This document shows, piece after piece, positions 23,785 through 36,545 of a stretch of 64,000 nt of DNA; within the stretch, counting starts at the first letter, position 1; each line of letters starts with the position of its first letter. The translations under genes and the position numbers were made by a program. Source of the stretch: Undaria pinnatifida (Eukaryota; Sar; Phaeophyceae; Laminariales; Alariaceae). The notes under the pieces are model-generated. The model made no database searches and was not told the DNA's origin. It saw only the letters and a list, made by a program, of their open reading frames with translations. The DNA is taken from NCBI GenBank assembly GCA_012845835.1, contig JABAKD010000009.1:9973785-10037784 (forward strand), in the 5' to 3' direction.

Positions 23785-24060
23785 ACAGCTTCTGGACAAG
23801 CCGTGGTCCCAGGGGTCGTCCCTTCTCGCCCCCCGGTACGCGCCTTAAGTTTTGCTGCTCTGAGGGTTACGCTCGTCGATACTCATCGTTTTTTGCTAAA
23901 ACACGCTCTCGCGCTTTCCGTGCAGTCATTTTTTGCGCAAGAAAAAGTCCCTACGAGTACCTGTGTTACGTATTGTAAGCGCGAGTATGCACTCGGGTGG
24001 GACTCGAACCAGCGAAATCGACCTTGGTACCAGGTAGTTACGAGGTTAACCCAGTAGCTC
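23785..24060 (-). mobile_element. tRNA-derived SINE-like element, copy 1
   Basis: On the minus strand the element starts with a tRNA-like head containing GCTGGTTCGAGTCCCACC, a B-box/T-arm match. The tail that follows matches another locus, 43345-43615, in the same relative order: CTCTCxCGCTTTC, CGTCGAT, and CTGGACAAGxCGTGGTC as read on the plus strand. Head plus shared tail at two loci fits a SINE family. The A-box region is degenerate. Confidence 0.5.
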
Positions 24061-24312
24061 ATATATATGGGACGCCAACCTGTAATATATCTGTTGGTAA
24101 GTTATTCGCGCTTCAGCATATTGCACGCACACATGCCTGAGAGGACCTCCGTGAACGAGGCATTCAATCTATCTACTCTCGTACGCATACAACGCAGCAG
24201 TGCAGCAGCACTGCGAATGAGGATACCTTTGTGTTTTCGCCAACAGACAACAGCTGTCGCAGCAACATTATTACCTGATCAACCGCGTATAACTGCTCTT
24301 CGATGGTTTATT

Positions 24313-24358
24313 TTCATTGGCCTATTTATCCCGCCGCCAGGGAATGCAACCGTTTGAT
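24313..24358 (+). promoter_or_regulatory. Conserved upstream block, gene B
   Basis: TTCATTGGCCTA and, 28 bases on, GCAACCGTTTGA match blocks before genes A and C. The first ATG of gene B lies about 380 bp downstream. A run of ACCGACCGTCGACCGTCGAT at 24460-24490 is also partly shared with the other two upstream regions. Confidence 0.4.
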
Positions 24359-24693
24359 AAAAATGTTAAGGTACACTTTTTCGTAAAAAGATCGAACCCA
24401 ACGAACAGAAGGATACCTACATCTATTGTACCTCCGTTCTACGACATACCTCATCGTATCACCGACCGTCGACCGTCGATTGTCGACCGCACTACGGTGA
24501 GACGAAGAAGAGCGACCGCTTAGTCTAGCGTGTTTCTGAAAACTCCGGCCAGCTGGCTTTAGGTCGGCGGCTACTGCCATCATGTTTCTTCAATTATTGT
24601 AAAAAATACGAAGTTTTATGTTACTGGTGTTGACTTTTTTTTCGATTGCTGCTGCCGTATCCTCCTGATTCACTCCCAGCAGTTGCCACCGCG

Positions 24694-27600
24694 ATGCCGA
24701 AGGCGAGACGAAAACGGAGCTGGCATGCCCCGTTTAACGCCGACTTCAGCCGAGCAGACATCGGCCAAGAAATCCTGGCAGGTGTCATGGGGTGGCAAAC
24801 AGTGGTCACTTCCCTTGAATTCTGTGAGTGCAGGATACCCGGATTACAAAGATGGTACTTGGTGTGAATATTCCTCCGCATCCGTTTTGAAAATGTATCG
24901 GGACGGGACGGGACGGCACCAGTAGCCACCACGGGATGGTATCAGTGACTATCAAGGGGGTGTTCAGGATCTGGTACCCCTTCTCTGTAAGTTCGCGCAC
25001 GGTATGTAGCTGGGTAATGCATGTGCGTGTTTCTGGAACGCACGGAATTTTGCCACCGAGGAGATTTATGGGCAATGGCGCAGCCACCACGAAATTTCAC
25101 CAGGACTGACTGCTGTACATACGGGAACCGACGATTTCACGTACGAGGCTTCGTTATATCCTTCTACTGTCGTCTATTTGATACAGCTCTGGCCTCTAAA
25201 ATTCCTACTAACCAATGATCGTCCTCTCCTCGATAGGCGCCCTCCCCTGTGCGTGGAGCGAAAGCCGAGAACACTGCCCGTCTCCATGTTCTCGCAGCCT
25301 GTGTTATCGAGTGAATCGATGTAGGACGTGGTGTAATTTTGCTTCCTTCCCCCCTCGCGCAGTCTAAGTGCCGAAGGAGCATGGAAGTGTACGAGCATGT
25401 AGGCTTGTCATATTTTGCGTCGTTGTGAACCTTTTGCTTGGGCTCCACCCGAAGCCCGTGTGCAATAGAACTTGGAGTACTTGAATTTTCAACATTCGCA
25501 CCACGGGTGGGCGAGGCTTGTCTATTTCGAGTTCGTGCTGGAAGGTGGGCAAACGGCAAACCTTCTATGTACCAGGCTTTAATAACCACTTTTTGGAATG
25601 TCAAAATACGCCACGAGCGGGTATCCCCACGTTCTGTGAGCTTTGCGTGGTTTTTGAATTTCCACAAGGCGCCGATAACAGAAATGCTGATTTAATTATT
25701 TGCCTACGTCACATGGAGTTCCCTTGACTTTTACGTTCCAAAATGTTTCAGAGGGTCGACCTCTTGCGACCCCACCTTGCAATTAGGATTCGAAATTGGG
25801 GATCCCGTCCACCCGTGACATTAAGACTTAGGAGCACGTTCTAGTGACGACATCGTTCTAAGCTACGCCCCCGGAGGCCTGACCACTTGCACACTGCGCG
25901 ATTTCGCAACTAAGGACGCCGTCTCCCTCATATGATTCTGATTACGAATACTTCTTGTTCGTCTTTTTCCACATCTAGCCCAACGCAGAAACAGCGAGCA
26001 GTGCTCCCCTCGCTCGCACCTTTCGTCCACAGGTCAATGATCCCCGCCCTAATATCCCCAACTACAAGTGCAAACATGGCGAACGTCGTCAAGATGACCA
26101 TCAGTATCTCCGGTTGGCCTCCTTCTGACCGTAAAAGCAATACTCCACTCGTCACAGTGTACAGCAATACCCACAGTTGTTCCCCCCCTTTGACTTCGCG
26201 GACCCATGCCTTGTCCCGTTATCACAATTCATCGTTTTCTCAAGGGAGGCGCATCATGTCTTCCACAACGTCTGCATCTGCACTGAAGCGCATCTCCGAC
26301 ATGCGTAGTACCGCCGTGAACAACGTTAAACAGCGATGGCGCGAGCCTGCACCCCCTCCCACATCCTTGTCGGAACCACGTCGAACATACGGAAACACTC
26401 CCGGCCATCCAGCCTATTGTAGCACGCATCCTCCCACTCGCCTCACAAGCATTTCAGGCCGAAGGTGCAATTCTCCAAACGTATAGTATTTATTGCCGTT
26501 AATATGTGCCTCTCTATGCCGACCACTTTTTGCGCCTGCCGATATTTTCCATCAACATTAGTATCCTAGTGCGTTCTAGAGAAACATTTTTCTGCCCACC
26601 TCGTTAGTCAATCTGATATCTGGTTTTTCTGTGGAAGCCCGATTTCGATTATCGGAGTAGACACCATGCTATGAACGAGCGCGGCGCGTGCACCATCCAA
26701 GGTGGAGGCTGCTCTTGTGCCCATGACGCCGACGATATGTTCAATCCAAGAGCATTCTTTGTGTTACCGTTTCCATTAGGGTGCACAAAAGAACACCCAT
26801 TCCCACTTTGGCACATCTGAGAGGAACATCTCCGATATCATCACGCCCACCCTCACCGAGCACGTGTAACCCATATCATCTCTCCGAGATAGTTGGTGCC
26901 TGTCCGCCCTGGTCGTCTGAGCTAAGCCATAATACACAATGGGATGGGCGGTAGCGAAAGCATCCTACATGGGGAGGGGGTTCCTTTTCCTTGCACGGAA
27001 GCGGGAAGGAATAACTCCCCCGGGTTAGGCATGTTATTCCTCCCCTTGCCCAAAACTCCACGTCTTAACCGAAAACCTGCATGGGTTCAACCAAACCGTC
27101 GTAACATCTTCCCCCAGGTGGATGACTGAAGCAAAGGCGAACCACGCCATGCTCCAGACGGCATGCCCAAGACATTCTACCCGAACTAAGACTGAGAGCA
27201 GAAAACCCGGCCACATTATCATACTTTCCCATTTAAGGAAAACCTTCCCAACACGCCAAATGAGCCGCATAGCTCGTTAACGTGACGAACGGAACGCCTC
27301 CTTCACGGGGAACGTTTCTGAATTATCGCCACACATACCCTGTCCGACGTTTCGCACTGTATCCAAACGGACGGCGACGACATTCGAGTCACAACCTTAC
27401 TGCACCTGATCCGGCGTTTATTTTACCAAGTACGCCATGGGCCAATGTACCCGATAGTATTGACACCCCCCTCACCACCGCTGTCAGCCGTCCCGGGGGT
27501 CATTTCCCCGTTGGGGAGCACAGCTCTTCGTTGGCAGCACAATTTCCATGTTCTCCGTATCACACGCACATTCCAACAGCTCCTGCTATGACTCCCAAGC

Positions 27601-30600
27601 CCGTGCTTTCCTGCAATATCAAGAACTCATCTTCGCGCTCCGCTCCCCCACGACCTGAGCCTAGTTCGATGTAAACAAGCAACAGGAACACCGCGTTCCA
27701 CCACTTTCCCGTTGTACATGCGTCGCGATGACGTAGTCCATATATGATGGCACGCAGACTGAATCGTTGCATACTCCTTCCCTTCGCTGATGGAACAACG
27801 TTTTGTTCCGCCGTCCCGGACTACTGGTCGTCTTATTGGCAGTGCTATCCTTACATTTTCTGCCGCTCCGTTTCCGCCTACGAGATGAGATTGAAGCAAA
27901 GCGCGCTCCCCAATCTACCATCGAGTAACGCGTAAACGGAACAGCGTAACTCGGAACTTTGCCGACATGCAGATATCTTGGGTGGTGCCAGCAAGAACGC
28001 CCGGCACCATGGCTCACCCTAACGCTAACCCTACAACCTTTCCCGGCCCCCGTCGCAGACGCTTCGCTATTCGTGAGCGGCGACGATTCAGACAAACATG
28101 CAACGTCCGAAATCTTCATGTTCATTGCGGGAGTATCTACCATGGCGTTCGGTTTGGCCACCAACCTGCCGTTCATCGTAGCCCCGTCGGTGCTGTACGC
28201 TGGGCGACAAAGCGGGTACGTCAAGCAAAATGAGTTACATGCTTGAAAGACAGCATGCCCCGCTAATGCTCGTTATCCTTGGGCATCACGTACCGATGAC
28301 GAGCAGTTACTCTCTCGCCCCCGATGCGAATGCACTAGAATGTTTGCACCGATCCGCTCTGTTCCCGTAAGATGAGGTATGTGATAGGTATGGGTAACGT
28401 GTGGGTAAAATAATATGTAAACAACCAACGCAACCAAAGCTTACCGAGCAACCCCCCCGACATTCCTTCTCATGCGATACTAGAATCACGATGGGCGGGC
28501 AACTGGCTGCCCAAGCCGTTGCGAACGCAGCGGCCGTTCTGGTGTTCTGGTTCGCGTTGAAGCTCAAGCTTGTGTCGTACATACCGACGGCGCTCCGAAT
28601 CGGCGCTGGGTACGGTGTAGCTATGCTAGTTGGAGTCTTGGGGATGCGCAACATTGGTCTCCTGGTGTCAGACTCTTTCGTCCTGTCGACGATTACGTGG
28701 GAAAGTGTGAGTACAATTCTGTGCCGTTTTCCTACAACGAACAACATTGAAAGGCGCCGATCGTTCACTTCCATCGTGTGCTGCGATTAATGTTCCAATC
28801 ATGTCAGTGCAGCAAGCTGGTCCTTAAACGCTGATGGGTATTCTTGTCAAATGCTGCGGGTCGTTCGAGCATTCAGTTTTGTGACGTACACGTTCGGCCG
28901 TTTTAGTGGCAACGTAACGCCGGACCCCCTACTGATGCTTTTCTTCATTTCTCACGGTTGTACACTCGAAGGTTGTCGGTCTTGCGGTTATTACGGCGGC
29001 TTCAACGACAACATCGCCCGGGCTCGCAGTGAAAAAGTGGGTCTACGTCTTGGGAGTCCCTACGGCTGTGACTGTGGCGGTGTACGCAATTATAGACCTG
29101 TCGAAATTCCAAGGATATTCTTTAGCAGAGAAGGCTCCCCTATCAAACTGGCGTGGAGGAAGCTTTGGGCTGGTTGATTTCCCTGTCATGCTCTACAACC
29201 CAGGACTGTACGCGTTCTACATAGTCCGAACATTCATCAGCATCGTCATCAACATTTCGAGCGTATTGCTTGTCCTAATCGACACGGTGTGTCTTCAGGT
29301 GAGGGTACACCAGCAGGGCCATGCGGACTCCTGACAAATCGATCAACGTAACCCTCATCACATGTGCTTTAATCGCAAGCCACCACCCCACCACCGGATC
29401 TTCGTTCTCATAGCAACGGAACGTTTTTGATCGCCGTTCGTACGTTCTTCGTAAGCCTCCAAAATCCTGTGCGGCCCACATACTTTGCTTGTCTTTGACG
29501 ACAAAGTATATACATTAATATTCTTCTCGACGAACGAAGGAAAATTCAACCGGTACGTAGCTCTCGTATTGCTTGTCTATCCGCTTACGTATAAACTCAT
29601 ACTTCACTTAAGTCTGTGGAATACCTTGAGCTGGGGCTGCCAAACCCTCCTTAAGACCTCGTCAAATGGCCAACACCGCGAGACGATGCTGTCGTTTTCT
29701 TTGCCAAATAACACTTGCCGGACCACCTGTGGTTTGGTTCGTTGATGACTCCACCATATTTCTTTCGCCGAATCCCTGATTGTCAGAAATTTCGCGGCGT
29801 GGTGAAATCTGCGGAAGATACGGACTACTCCGACGCGATCGGAGGCACCAACAAGGTGAGAATCATTCAAAGCTAGGGGTGAAGCAGACGTTTTTGAGCT
29901 CCTACCATCAAGAGCTCAACATACCACAGGAAACATGACTTCGAAAACCCTCGCTCGCGCAGCGCGACCCGACCAGCACTTTTCTGTGCTTTTCCCAACA
30001 CAAACATACTCGTATCATTACCCTACTAACAGATAGTTCCACACCTGAGGGAGGCCAACCGCTCACAAACCTCCAGACTAACCACTGCAACCGCTACCGT
30101 CGGATGACTCGTAAGGAGGACATAATCGACCAGCAAGTAGTTAGTCAATCCGCGCATATCACCCAAACTACAGCGCTTGCTGTGACAATCCAGACACAAT
30201 GAATGGGCAAGGCAGTGTGAAGGCTGGGGTCCTACCTTCAATAATCCTTTCAGGAGACTACCGCCATTGTGTTTTATGCGGCTCAAGAAGGGGAAATTTT
30301 CGTACGAAATTTTGGTTTAAAGCGTATCGTGGAGCTTATCACGCCTCAATGGTATTGCGAAAACATCGTGCGGGTCATACCGAATGGATATACGCTCGAA
30401 GTAGATGAGTAGGTTGTCGTCTGGAGCTGCTCCACCTAGACGAGAAGCATATACTGGCCAGCAAGTGGTTCGTTCCACGCTCAGTCCCAGCCGGTAACGC
30501 TCCAAACAGACACGAAGGGTACCTGTTCAAGTGCTGCATGCTATGAAGTACTTTTCAGAAGCCCCATCGTTCTCCGGCGGACATGTAGCTTCGTCGTACG

Positions 30601-33600
30601 TTGTTCCTGCAGATTCCAATTGGTCGAGGATGCCGGTCAGTTGTATGCCCAGGTTCTGAACCCGTGCTTCTATTTTCACCAGCTAGAATAGCAATCCACC
30701 CTGAAACAATGGCATGTGGCGCTTGCCATTACATTCACACGTGGTGAACGGTTGCCAATAGGAATACTCTTGAAAAAAAAAGGCAAGTCTCCGTTTTGCC
30801 AATATGGCACTGAATGCACGGTCTACCCAGTGCAAAAGCCGTTGCGATTTGTCGCACTGTTTACGGATACCCAACGCACAGGACTTGAAATCAAGCCTCT
30901 GTTAGGTTTGGACTTCCGCATGCTTGTCTCTCTTATGGTTTGGGCTGACGCTCGAAACCGGAACACAGTTTACATACCTTTCAGAAGTCGTACGTGAGCA
31001 CTCTCCCTTGCTCCCACCCCCATCCGCCCTGTGTTGCTTGACGCCGCTTGTACTCTTGTGAAGTTTCGGCGTATGGCTTGTGCCATACCTATGATGTCCT
31101 TCTTTGGAAACATCCTAGGCGTGACTACCCAAGCGGCGTTCGTTCAGTCCATGATCGTCGTGTTCGCTGGCGGAAAAACGGGTCTGAGTGCGGTCGTCAC
31201 GGGTGCGTTAATTTTGCTTCCGTTCAGACGCTCCACCGTTGTGCAACGGTTAGGGTCCAATTCGCTCGTTACTAACAACGTAAATGGACCAGACGGCGGG
31301 AGATTTACAGTAAATTACATCCTGCTCTGTGCTGGTCCACATCTACTCAATAACGCCGCTGACCGTCACCGCCTCGAATATTTCATCTAGAAGTAGGAGT
31401 TCTAAAACCGCCTAATCTAAACCGTCACGGATTTCGTTCTTCAGGTTCTCTCTTCATCCTGAGCACGGTGATATGGCCCTTGCTTCCGGTGATCGTACCG
31501 TCCCATATCTCAGGAGCTCTGACGATAGTCATTACCTTGAGGTACGTCGTGTAAACAATTCGTGTATTGTCTTGTACAGTTGCGGTTGTTGACAATACAA
31601 TTTAATTCAGCAAAAGAGGCATGCCTCGTTTGGCCCCGAACCAACTGGTATAGCGCCTGATGGAAGTATAGTTACAAGTACGAGCATGCAACTGCCAGCG
31701 TGGATATTTTCCCCGATGGGTCGAACGTGCTTCTGTTTTTATTCAACAAATCAATCCCACAACTACGTCCGCTTTATTGCTTACGACACAAAGACAATTA
31801 ACTGTCCCACTCGTGCGGTGTGACATCCCTTACATAGCATCGTACACGTGACAAAGGACACACAAGTTTCTCCAGCTCTAGGGAACCCGGCAGCACTAAT
31901 TTCTTGGGTGTTTGGTATCTTTTGTACGCCCTCAGCATGTTTATCCTCGACCCACAACCCTTGGCTTAGTCCGTGGGTGGTTCTGTCTAACAACTACTTT
32001 CCGGCCCTGCCCATCACACATTTTTCACATTTACGCAGACACGACTGGGACGGTGGCTTTCACCCTTAACAGTATCATCACAATCAGCAGTTTTTTCGGA
32101 AATGTTGTGTACATGGTACCTGGTACATGTTTAATGTCAAGCTTTCCCTTTCCCAGCTGCTAGCGCCGGTCATGAGCGGAGAATAATCGTAAGTTCCCTG
32201 ACGACAAGGTTCTCGCGTGGCGGTATACCGTCGCTATGGCTCTACACAGCGCGCGAATACGCTGATGGGCGCTACCGAGATCCCACTTCCAGAAGCCCAG
32301 ACATTCCGCTCGTTATAGTTAGCGCAACAGACGTTGTGATAGCGATACAGTTGCATATGGTTTTATAGTTAAGCGCAAGCATGGCAGTCACTGTTCGCAT
32401 AGCCCTGTACTTTTGGCGGCGCCAGAGTCTGTGACATTCGTTCCCACGATTCCGCTCGACGATTCACCAATATTTCCTCTCGACAGGTTTTTTACCGCGA
32501 TAAGGGTGATCGACGTTTCCCATGCGGAAAACCTCCTCATGTTCGGTGAGAATCTTTTTATTTATCCAGCACATGCAAGCAAACGGTGTACCCTGAACGT
32601 GTACGGTGCGGTAGAGGAGCGAGCAGAGTTTACCCCCGTGTCCAAACTTTCTCTTCATTATTGAACTGTACAGCGTGATGTTGTGCCGTGGGTCGAGCTG
32701 TAGGCGATCTAGTGCTTTTGAACCTGAATGAATGAACATCCTAGGACCTGTGCGATTGTTAGAAATACTAATGTTACCTCGCTCGCGCACCCTGCTTCAT
32801 AGCCGTGTTTGGCAAGGTGCATGGAAGGAGTTTAGGCCGCCGGATGTAGAAGAATAATGTATCGAACACCTTCGTGTGGTCGTATTGTGTTGTTGGCAAC
32901 ACACGCTTTTACTTCTTATACGTTAACTGTAGCAGTCATGACGCTATTCGGTCGCATCAACTTCGCGTTAGCAGGAACATAGCTACAGCGTCAACTTGCT
33001 CGTGGTTGGACCCGTCTTCCGATGATCACCAAATCACGCCGTGTGGTGGGCACGACTGTGCATGTGTGTTGCTTCCGCTTGCAGGTGTATCGATCCTTTT
33101 GATCCCGTTTTCCTTCGACTTCGTGGATGCCTTATGCGTGGCAACCGCCCTCGGCTTTATTTGCAGCGTTGGTAACAACATAATATCGCGAGGAAGGCTC
33201 TGCACAAGTAGCAAAGTAGTCGTATCCATTTGCGGTGGGAGCCGGACGTCAGACAGCAAATCGTGCAAGCCTTCTCGGCGATCTTCATCACATTCCGTAA
33301 GCAGGACGAAGATAATGAGCACCGCCGACGAGTTAAACAGCAGCTCCCAGGCCAGCTTATCAATGGCAGGAAACGACAACTTCCCGCCTGAATCCCTAGT
33401 ACCTTTCCGGACGTCGGGGGTGAAGATCGCGCCCCAACAAGCGCCAAGGCACAAATCTATGCCCAATATTCCCGTATCGTTTACGGCGACAACACCATTT
33501 GAGAACGACGAGACGGAACAGTCCGGCGACGAGGAGAAGAAACAGAAGCAACCATTTTGCCATCTTCCTCGTCGCTTCTCCATTTACAAAGAAAACCAGT

Positions 33601-33881
33601 CGCGCTCCGATGTTAAAGAATCGTCGCACGGTCGCATTTTTTCAGCACTCTCCACGCAGAGTGCATCGTCGCGCAGCTCTATCTTCGGGGGAGTCCGGCG
33701 GGTGAAGGTGGGGACGCGGTCGAAGCGCATTTACGTTGGACCGGTAAAATCAAACCAAAAGCAATATGAGGAACCATACGAGGCGGAATCCTCGACTGGT
33801 CAGGCAGTGCACTGGAAGCTGGCTCTCATTGCCATGATCGAGCTGGTGCTCAAAGTAATCAGCGATCACAGAGAGACGTAG
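24694..33881 (+). CDS. Divergent AzgA-like purine/nucleobase permease, gene B
   Basis: This is the second tandem copy. Exons: 24694-24823, 28059-28215, 28484-28706, 28972-29298, 29787-29855, 31064-31202, 31445-31541, 32487-32545, 33085-33881. They join to 1998 nt, 665 codons plus TAG, without stops. Exons 2-8 have exactly the same lengths and phases as in gene A. Acceptors of exons 4 and 6 are AAG. The same transporter blocks appear: EILAGVMGWQTVV, NLPFIVAPSVLYAG, IPTALRIGAGYGVAMLVGV, SSVLLVLIDTV, GVTTQAAFVQS with GGKTGLSAVVTG, and IPFSFDFVDALCVATALGF. The TM8 Asp position is Val271 and the TM10 Glu position is Gln330. The cytoplasmic tail is variable and Ser-rich, but keeps RRVKVGTRSK and the closing VHWKLAL-ELVLK segment seen in A. 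Probably an expressed plasma-membrane or vacuolar carrier; substrate unknown. Confidence 0.85.
25920..26460 (-). pseudogene. LINE (RTE-like) reverse transcriptase fragment, dead
   Basis: On the minus strand, frames joined across shifts read QGCGRGCRLAPSLFN, which matches the RT core QGxRQGCVLAPLLFN of RTE-type LINEs. Downstream, LWVLLYTVTSGVLLLRSEGG takes the place of the LWGMLYADDAGVVxRSPEG block, so the catalytic YADD is destroyed. The part after that follows the family pattern to about 25928. It lies in intron 1 of gene B, opposite to the gene. A second, better preserved fragment of the same family's C-terminal region is at 63192-63542. Confidence 0.6.
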
Positions 33882-33944
33882 CTGAAACATTTGACAGTAA
33901 AGCACTAAGGAGGCAAAGTTTTGTCGATCCAATTTCACGTGGAG

Positions 33945-34130
33945 CTGCCTATGGCGGTGTGTTAGAGGGGTGATCGTGGGGTGAGGATGGGAATATCACA
34001 CGCTTTTTACTGATGTATCTGATGTTCTTGTACCAACCAGGACAACAATGTCAACGGTCTTGGATACAGATGGTACGTGGACGTATGCACACGCCATCGT
34101 TACGAAGACACGACGGTAGAAGTATCTCCG
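33945..34130 (+). repeat. Paralogous 3' flank of gene B
   Basis: This matches 16880-17130 after gene A (GGTGAGGATGGGAATA, CACGCTTT, GACACGACGGTAGA). Similarity fades near 34150. No gene follows until the tandem repeats at 35133. Confidence 0.6.
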
Positions 34131-34979
34131 AGCGAGCATGTGCTTGCCGCACTCGGCGGGTGACGTTGCATTGACCCGATGTCACCGCTGCACTCCTCAG
34201 CGTGTGTTATTTCTTCCGCCGCTGTGCGGCGCTTACTTTCGGTATGAGCGGAGTAAGGGATGCCAGGCATGCTTCGGTATTTTGAGGAGAAAGGAGGCGG
34301 AGATTTTTCCTTGATGTAGTGGTTGCTATATGATGTTCTGATGGGTGGGCGAACTGGATTCTTGTAGTATCGCACTGGAGGGCTGTTCTGATCGTTGCAC
34401 CACGAGGCCAGCTTTGCGGTAGGTTCGTGTCCAACTCAGTTTGCTTCAGAAGGCGCACAAGGTGTTAAACGTCGATGGTATGAGTGTCTATGCTTGTTAG
34501 ATCTTTGGAGCGTGGTGAGGTTACCGTTGCACAAACAGCAGAGGTGGTAGGAGCACCAGCAGGTGATCAAAGACATGATGCATAATATATTTTGAGTTCC
34601 CTCGCCAGGCATTCGTGGGGTGATCAAGTTTTCACATTGAGGGATAGATCAAGTAGAGAAGCGGAGTAGTCGAGTGCGGTTACACCTGCAGAAAAAAAAA
34701 TCCGCCTGATCGGGGACATTCCACCATAAATCCCTCCAACTCATTGGTCAATCTACTTTTTGAACTCCCAAATATAATCAAACCGTTCTCATTGCTGAAA
34801 CCTTGTACAAGCATAATCATCAGCCTCCCTGCTTCGTAAAGAAAACGGCATGACACCATAAACATATATAAAATCATTCCTTGAATATCGAGCCATTCCT
34901 TGGTGTCATGGACTTTGGTCCGAAGTTCTTTGTCTCGGCCTAAGTATGCGATTCGCGGAACTGGATTTCTCGGTCGAAT

Positions 34980-35100
34980 ATGGTTTGGTTCGAGCGCCGC
35001 CTTCGGGGGGCGGCTCCAACGCCCCTCGCCCTGTCGTGTCCGTTCCGCACATCGACGTGAACGCGGACGGGCGCCGAGCGAGACAAGCGAGTGTCGAGGA
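34980..35100. repeat. GC-rich island with hairpin
   Basis: A hairpin GCCGCC/GGCGGC with a TTCGGGG loop lies at 34996-35014, inside a short GC-rich island set in AT-richer DNA. The minus-strand frame through it (34680-35138) is open but shows no domain and ends in a poly-Phe run, so I do not call a gene. Confidence 0.5.
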
Positions 35101-35132
35101 GGAATTTTGGAAAAATTGTTGATTCTTAATGG

Positions 35133-35490
35133 CTGCAACGCCTGAATGATTTACAAAATTGGCATCATTTCCAAACGGTATGTGATAATGTTTGGATTTT
35201 GCGGTGGCATGTGCAACTTTCTATTGTTTGGTCACAGATTGTGCACCAGGTGTGTTTAATTGCACGCGCCTGCATGATTTACGAAATTGGCATCATTTCC
35301 AAACCGTACGTAATAATGTTTCCAAGAAATAGGTACTTGATAATGTTCGGAATTTTGCGGTGCATGGTGCAACTTTTCGATGTTTGTTTACAGATTGTGC
35401 ACCAGGCATTTAATTGCACGCGCCTGGATTATTTACAAAATTGGCATCATATACAAACGGTACTTAAAAAGTCTTGATAATGTTTCCGCA
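35133..35490. repeat. Tandem repeat, unit about 127-155 bp, 2.5 copies
   Basis: Direct copies are marked by TTACxAAATTGGCATCAT at about 35151, 35278 and 35433, each followed by CAAACxGTA and GATAATGTTxxxxATTTTGCGGTG. CAGATTGTGCACCAGG and TTTAATTGCACGCGCCTG recur in order. Confidence 0.8.
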
Positions 35491-35691
35491 AACACAACTT
35501 TGCAAGAGGGTGCTAATCAAGCCGTCGCGGTCATTCGTTATTCATGGTGCCGCGCTGTAGGCTTCATACGTGCAGCGGTTGGTTGCGTGTGTGCTGTTGG
35601 GCTGTCATGTACTGCAGTGTGCGTGCAGGCCATGTGGCTGAAGGTGTGGCTGCAAGACGACACATGATACGTCCAGAAGAACGCGTGTTAT

Positions 35692-36272
35692 ACCAGTAGT
35701 AGATCGCTCAAATAATGCGGCTTTTTATGCTATTGCGTTTGGTGCTGTTGGAGTGTTCCACCATTTTGAGATTGCTTGGTCTGCAGGTACAGATTGGCTC
35801 AAAACCGTTCCTTTGCGCGACCTTACGCAAAAACGTTCTGGAGGAGGAGTTACTAACTGTATGAAGAATGTGTATGAAATAACTTCGTCGGGTGAATTCG
35901 CACATACATGAAGAAATTACATCTACTTACAGTCTGATAAGGTATTATTAGTACAACAACGACGGACCACCTACAAAAAGAACTAAACAAATAACGCGTT
36001 AACGATGGCGTGCTTTTCGTAGACGAATGTGCATAATACGACATCTATCTGCGCAAGGGTACCTACGGCTGGCAACAAAAACGGGAATACAACTTTATTA
36101 GGAAGCAAAAATAGACGGACACCCTTTACGGACAAATAAATATCTGCTAGACAACGTACATGACGCAAATGACCAGCCGAATTGCGACCGCGCAGATAAT
36201 GAATAAATCTTTTCTTCTGGTTTTATAGCAGTAGTAGATCGCTCTAATAATTCGGCTTTTATATTATTTTGC
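35692..36272 (+). repeat. Direct repeat pair flanking ~480 bp
   Basis: CAGTAGTAGATCGCTCAAAT and the following AATGCGGCTTTTTAT, ending at TTGCGTTTGG (35692-35742), recur with few changes at 36225-36272. The enclosed sequence has no long frame. It could be a small element with short direct terminal repeats or a simple duplication. Confidence 0.5.
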
Positions 36273-36431
36273 GTTTGGCATGATATCTAAAACTCCGCGT
36301 AGGCTGATATTTAGGTATTTGGCGCTTTATTCTATGTCGCGTCAACCATCGGAATATCATACAATATGGGGGATGGAATGTAATCTCTATGCAAAGATCC
36401 TGTTTTGTTTGAATCAATTGTCAGCCGGCCG

Positions 36432-36545
36432 CCCCGGTGGTCTAGTGGTTTTACCCTCGAATACCTCCAACGTTTGGTTGTCCTTGAGTTCGACACCCAC
36501 CACGATGAAATATGACTAAATTTGCAAAAATGCAATAAAAAAAGA
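36432..36545 (+). mobile_element. tRNA-derived SINE-like element with A-rich tail
   Basis: GCCCCGGTGGTCTAGTGG has the acceptor and D-arm (A box) form of a nuclear tRNA, and GAGTTCGACACCCACC at 36491 is T-arm-like (B box). The anticodon region does not fold well, so it is not a working tRNA gene. A short unrelated body follows and ends in AATAAAAAAAGAG, as expected of a retroposed SINE. Confidence 0.5.

Noticed and set aside
25164-25667. 167-codon minus-strand frame in gene B intron 1
   Set aside because: Overlaps other frames of similar length on both strands, no motif, and not conserved in the equivalent introns of A and C.
32874-33084. Upstream extension of gene B exon 9
   Set aside because: The frame is open before the acceptor at 33084, but gene A has no such extension, and splicing from exon 8 keeps phase and family alignment.
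36432-36505. Possible functional tRNA gene
   Set aside because: D and T arms are fair, but the anticodon stem and acceptor do not pair, and an A-rich tail follows, so a SINE is likelier.
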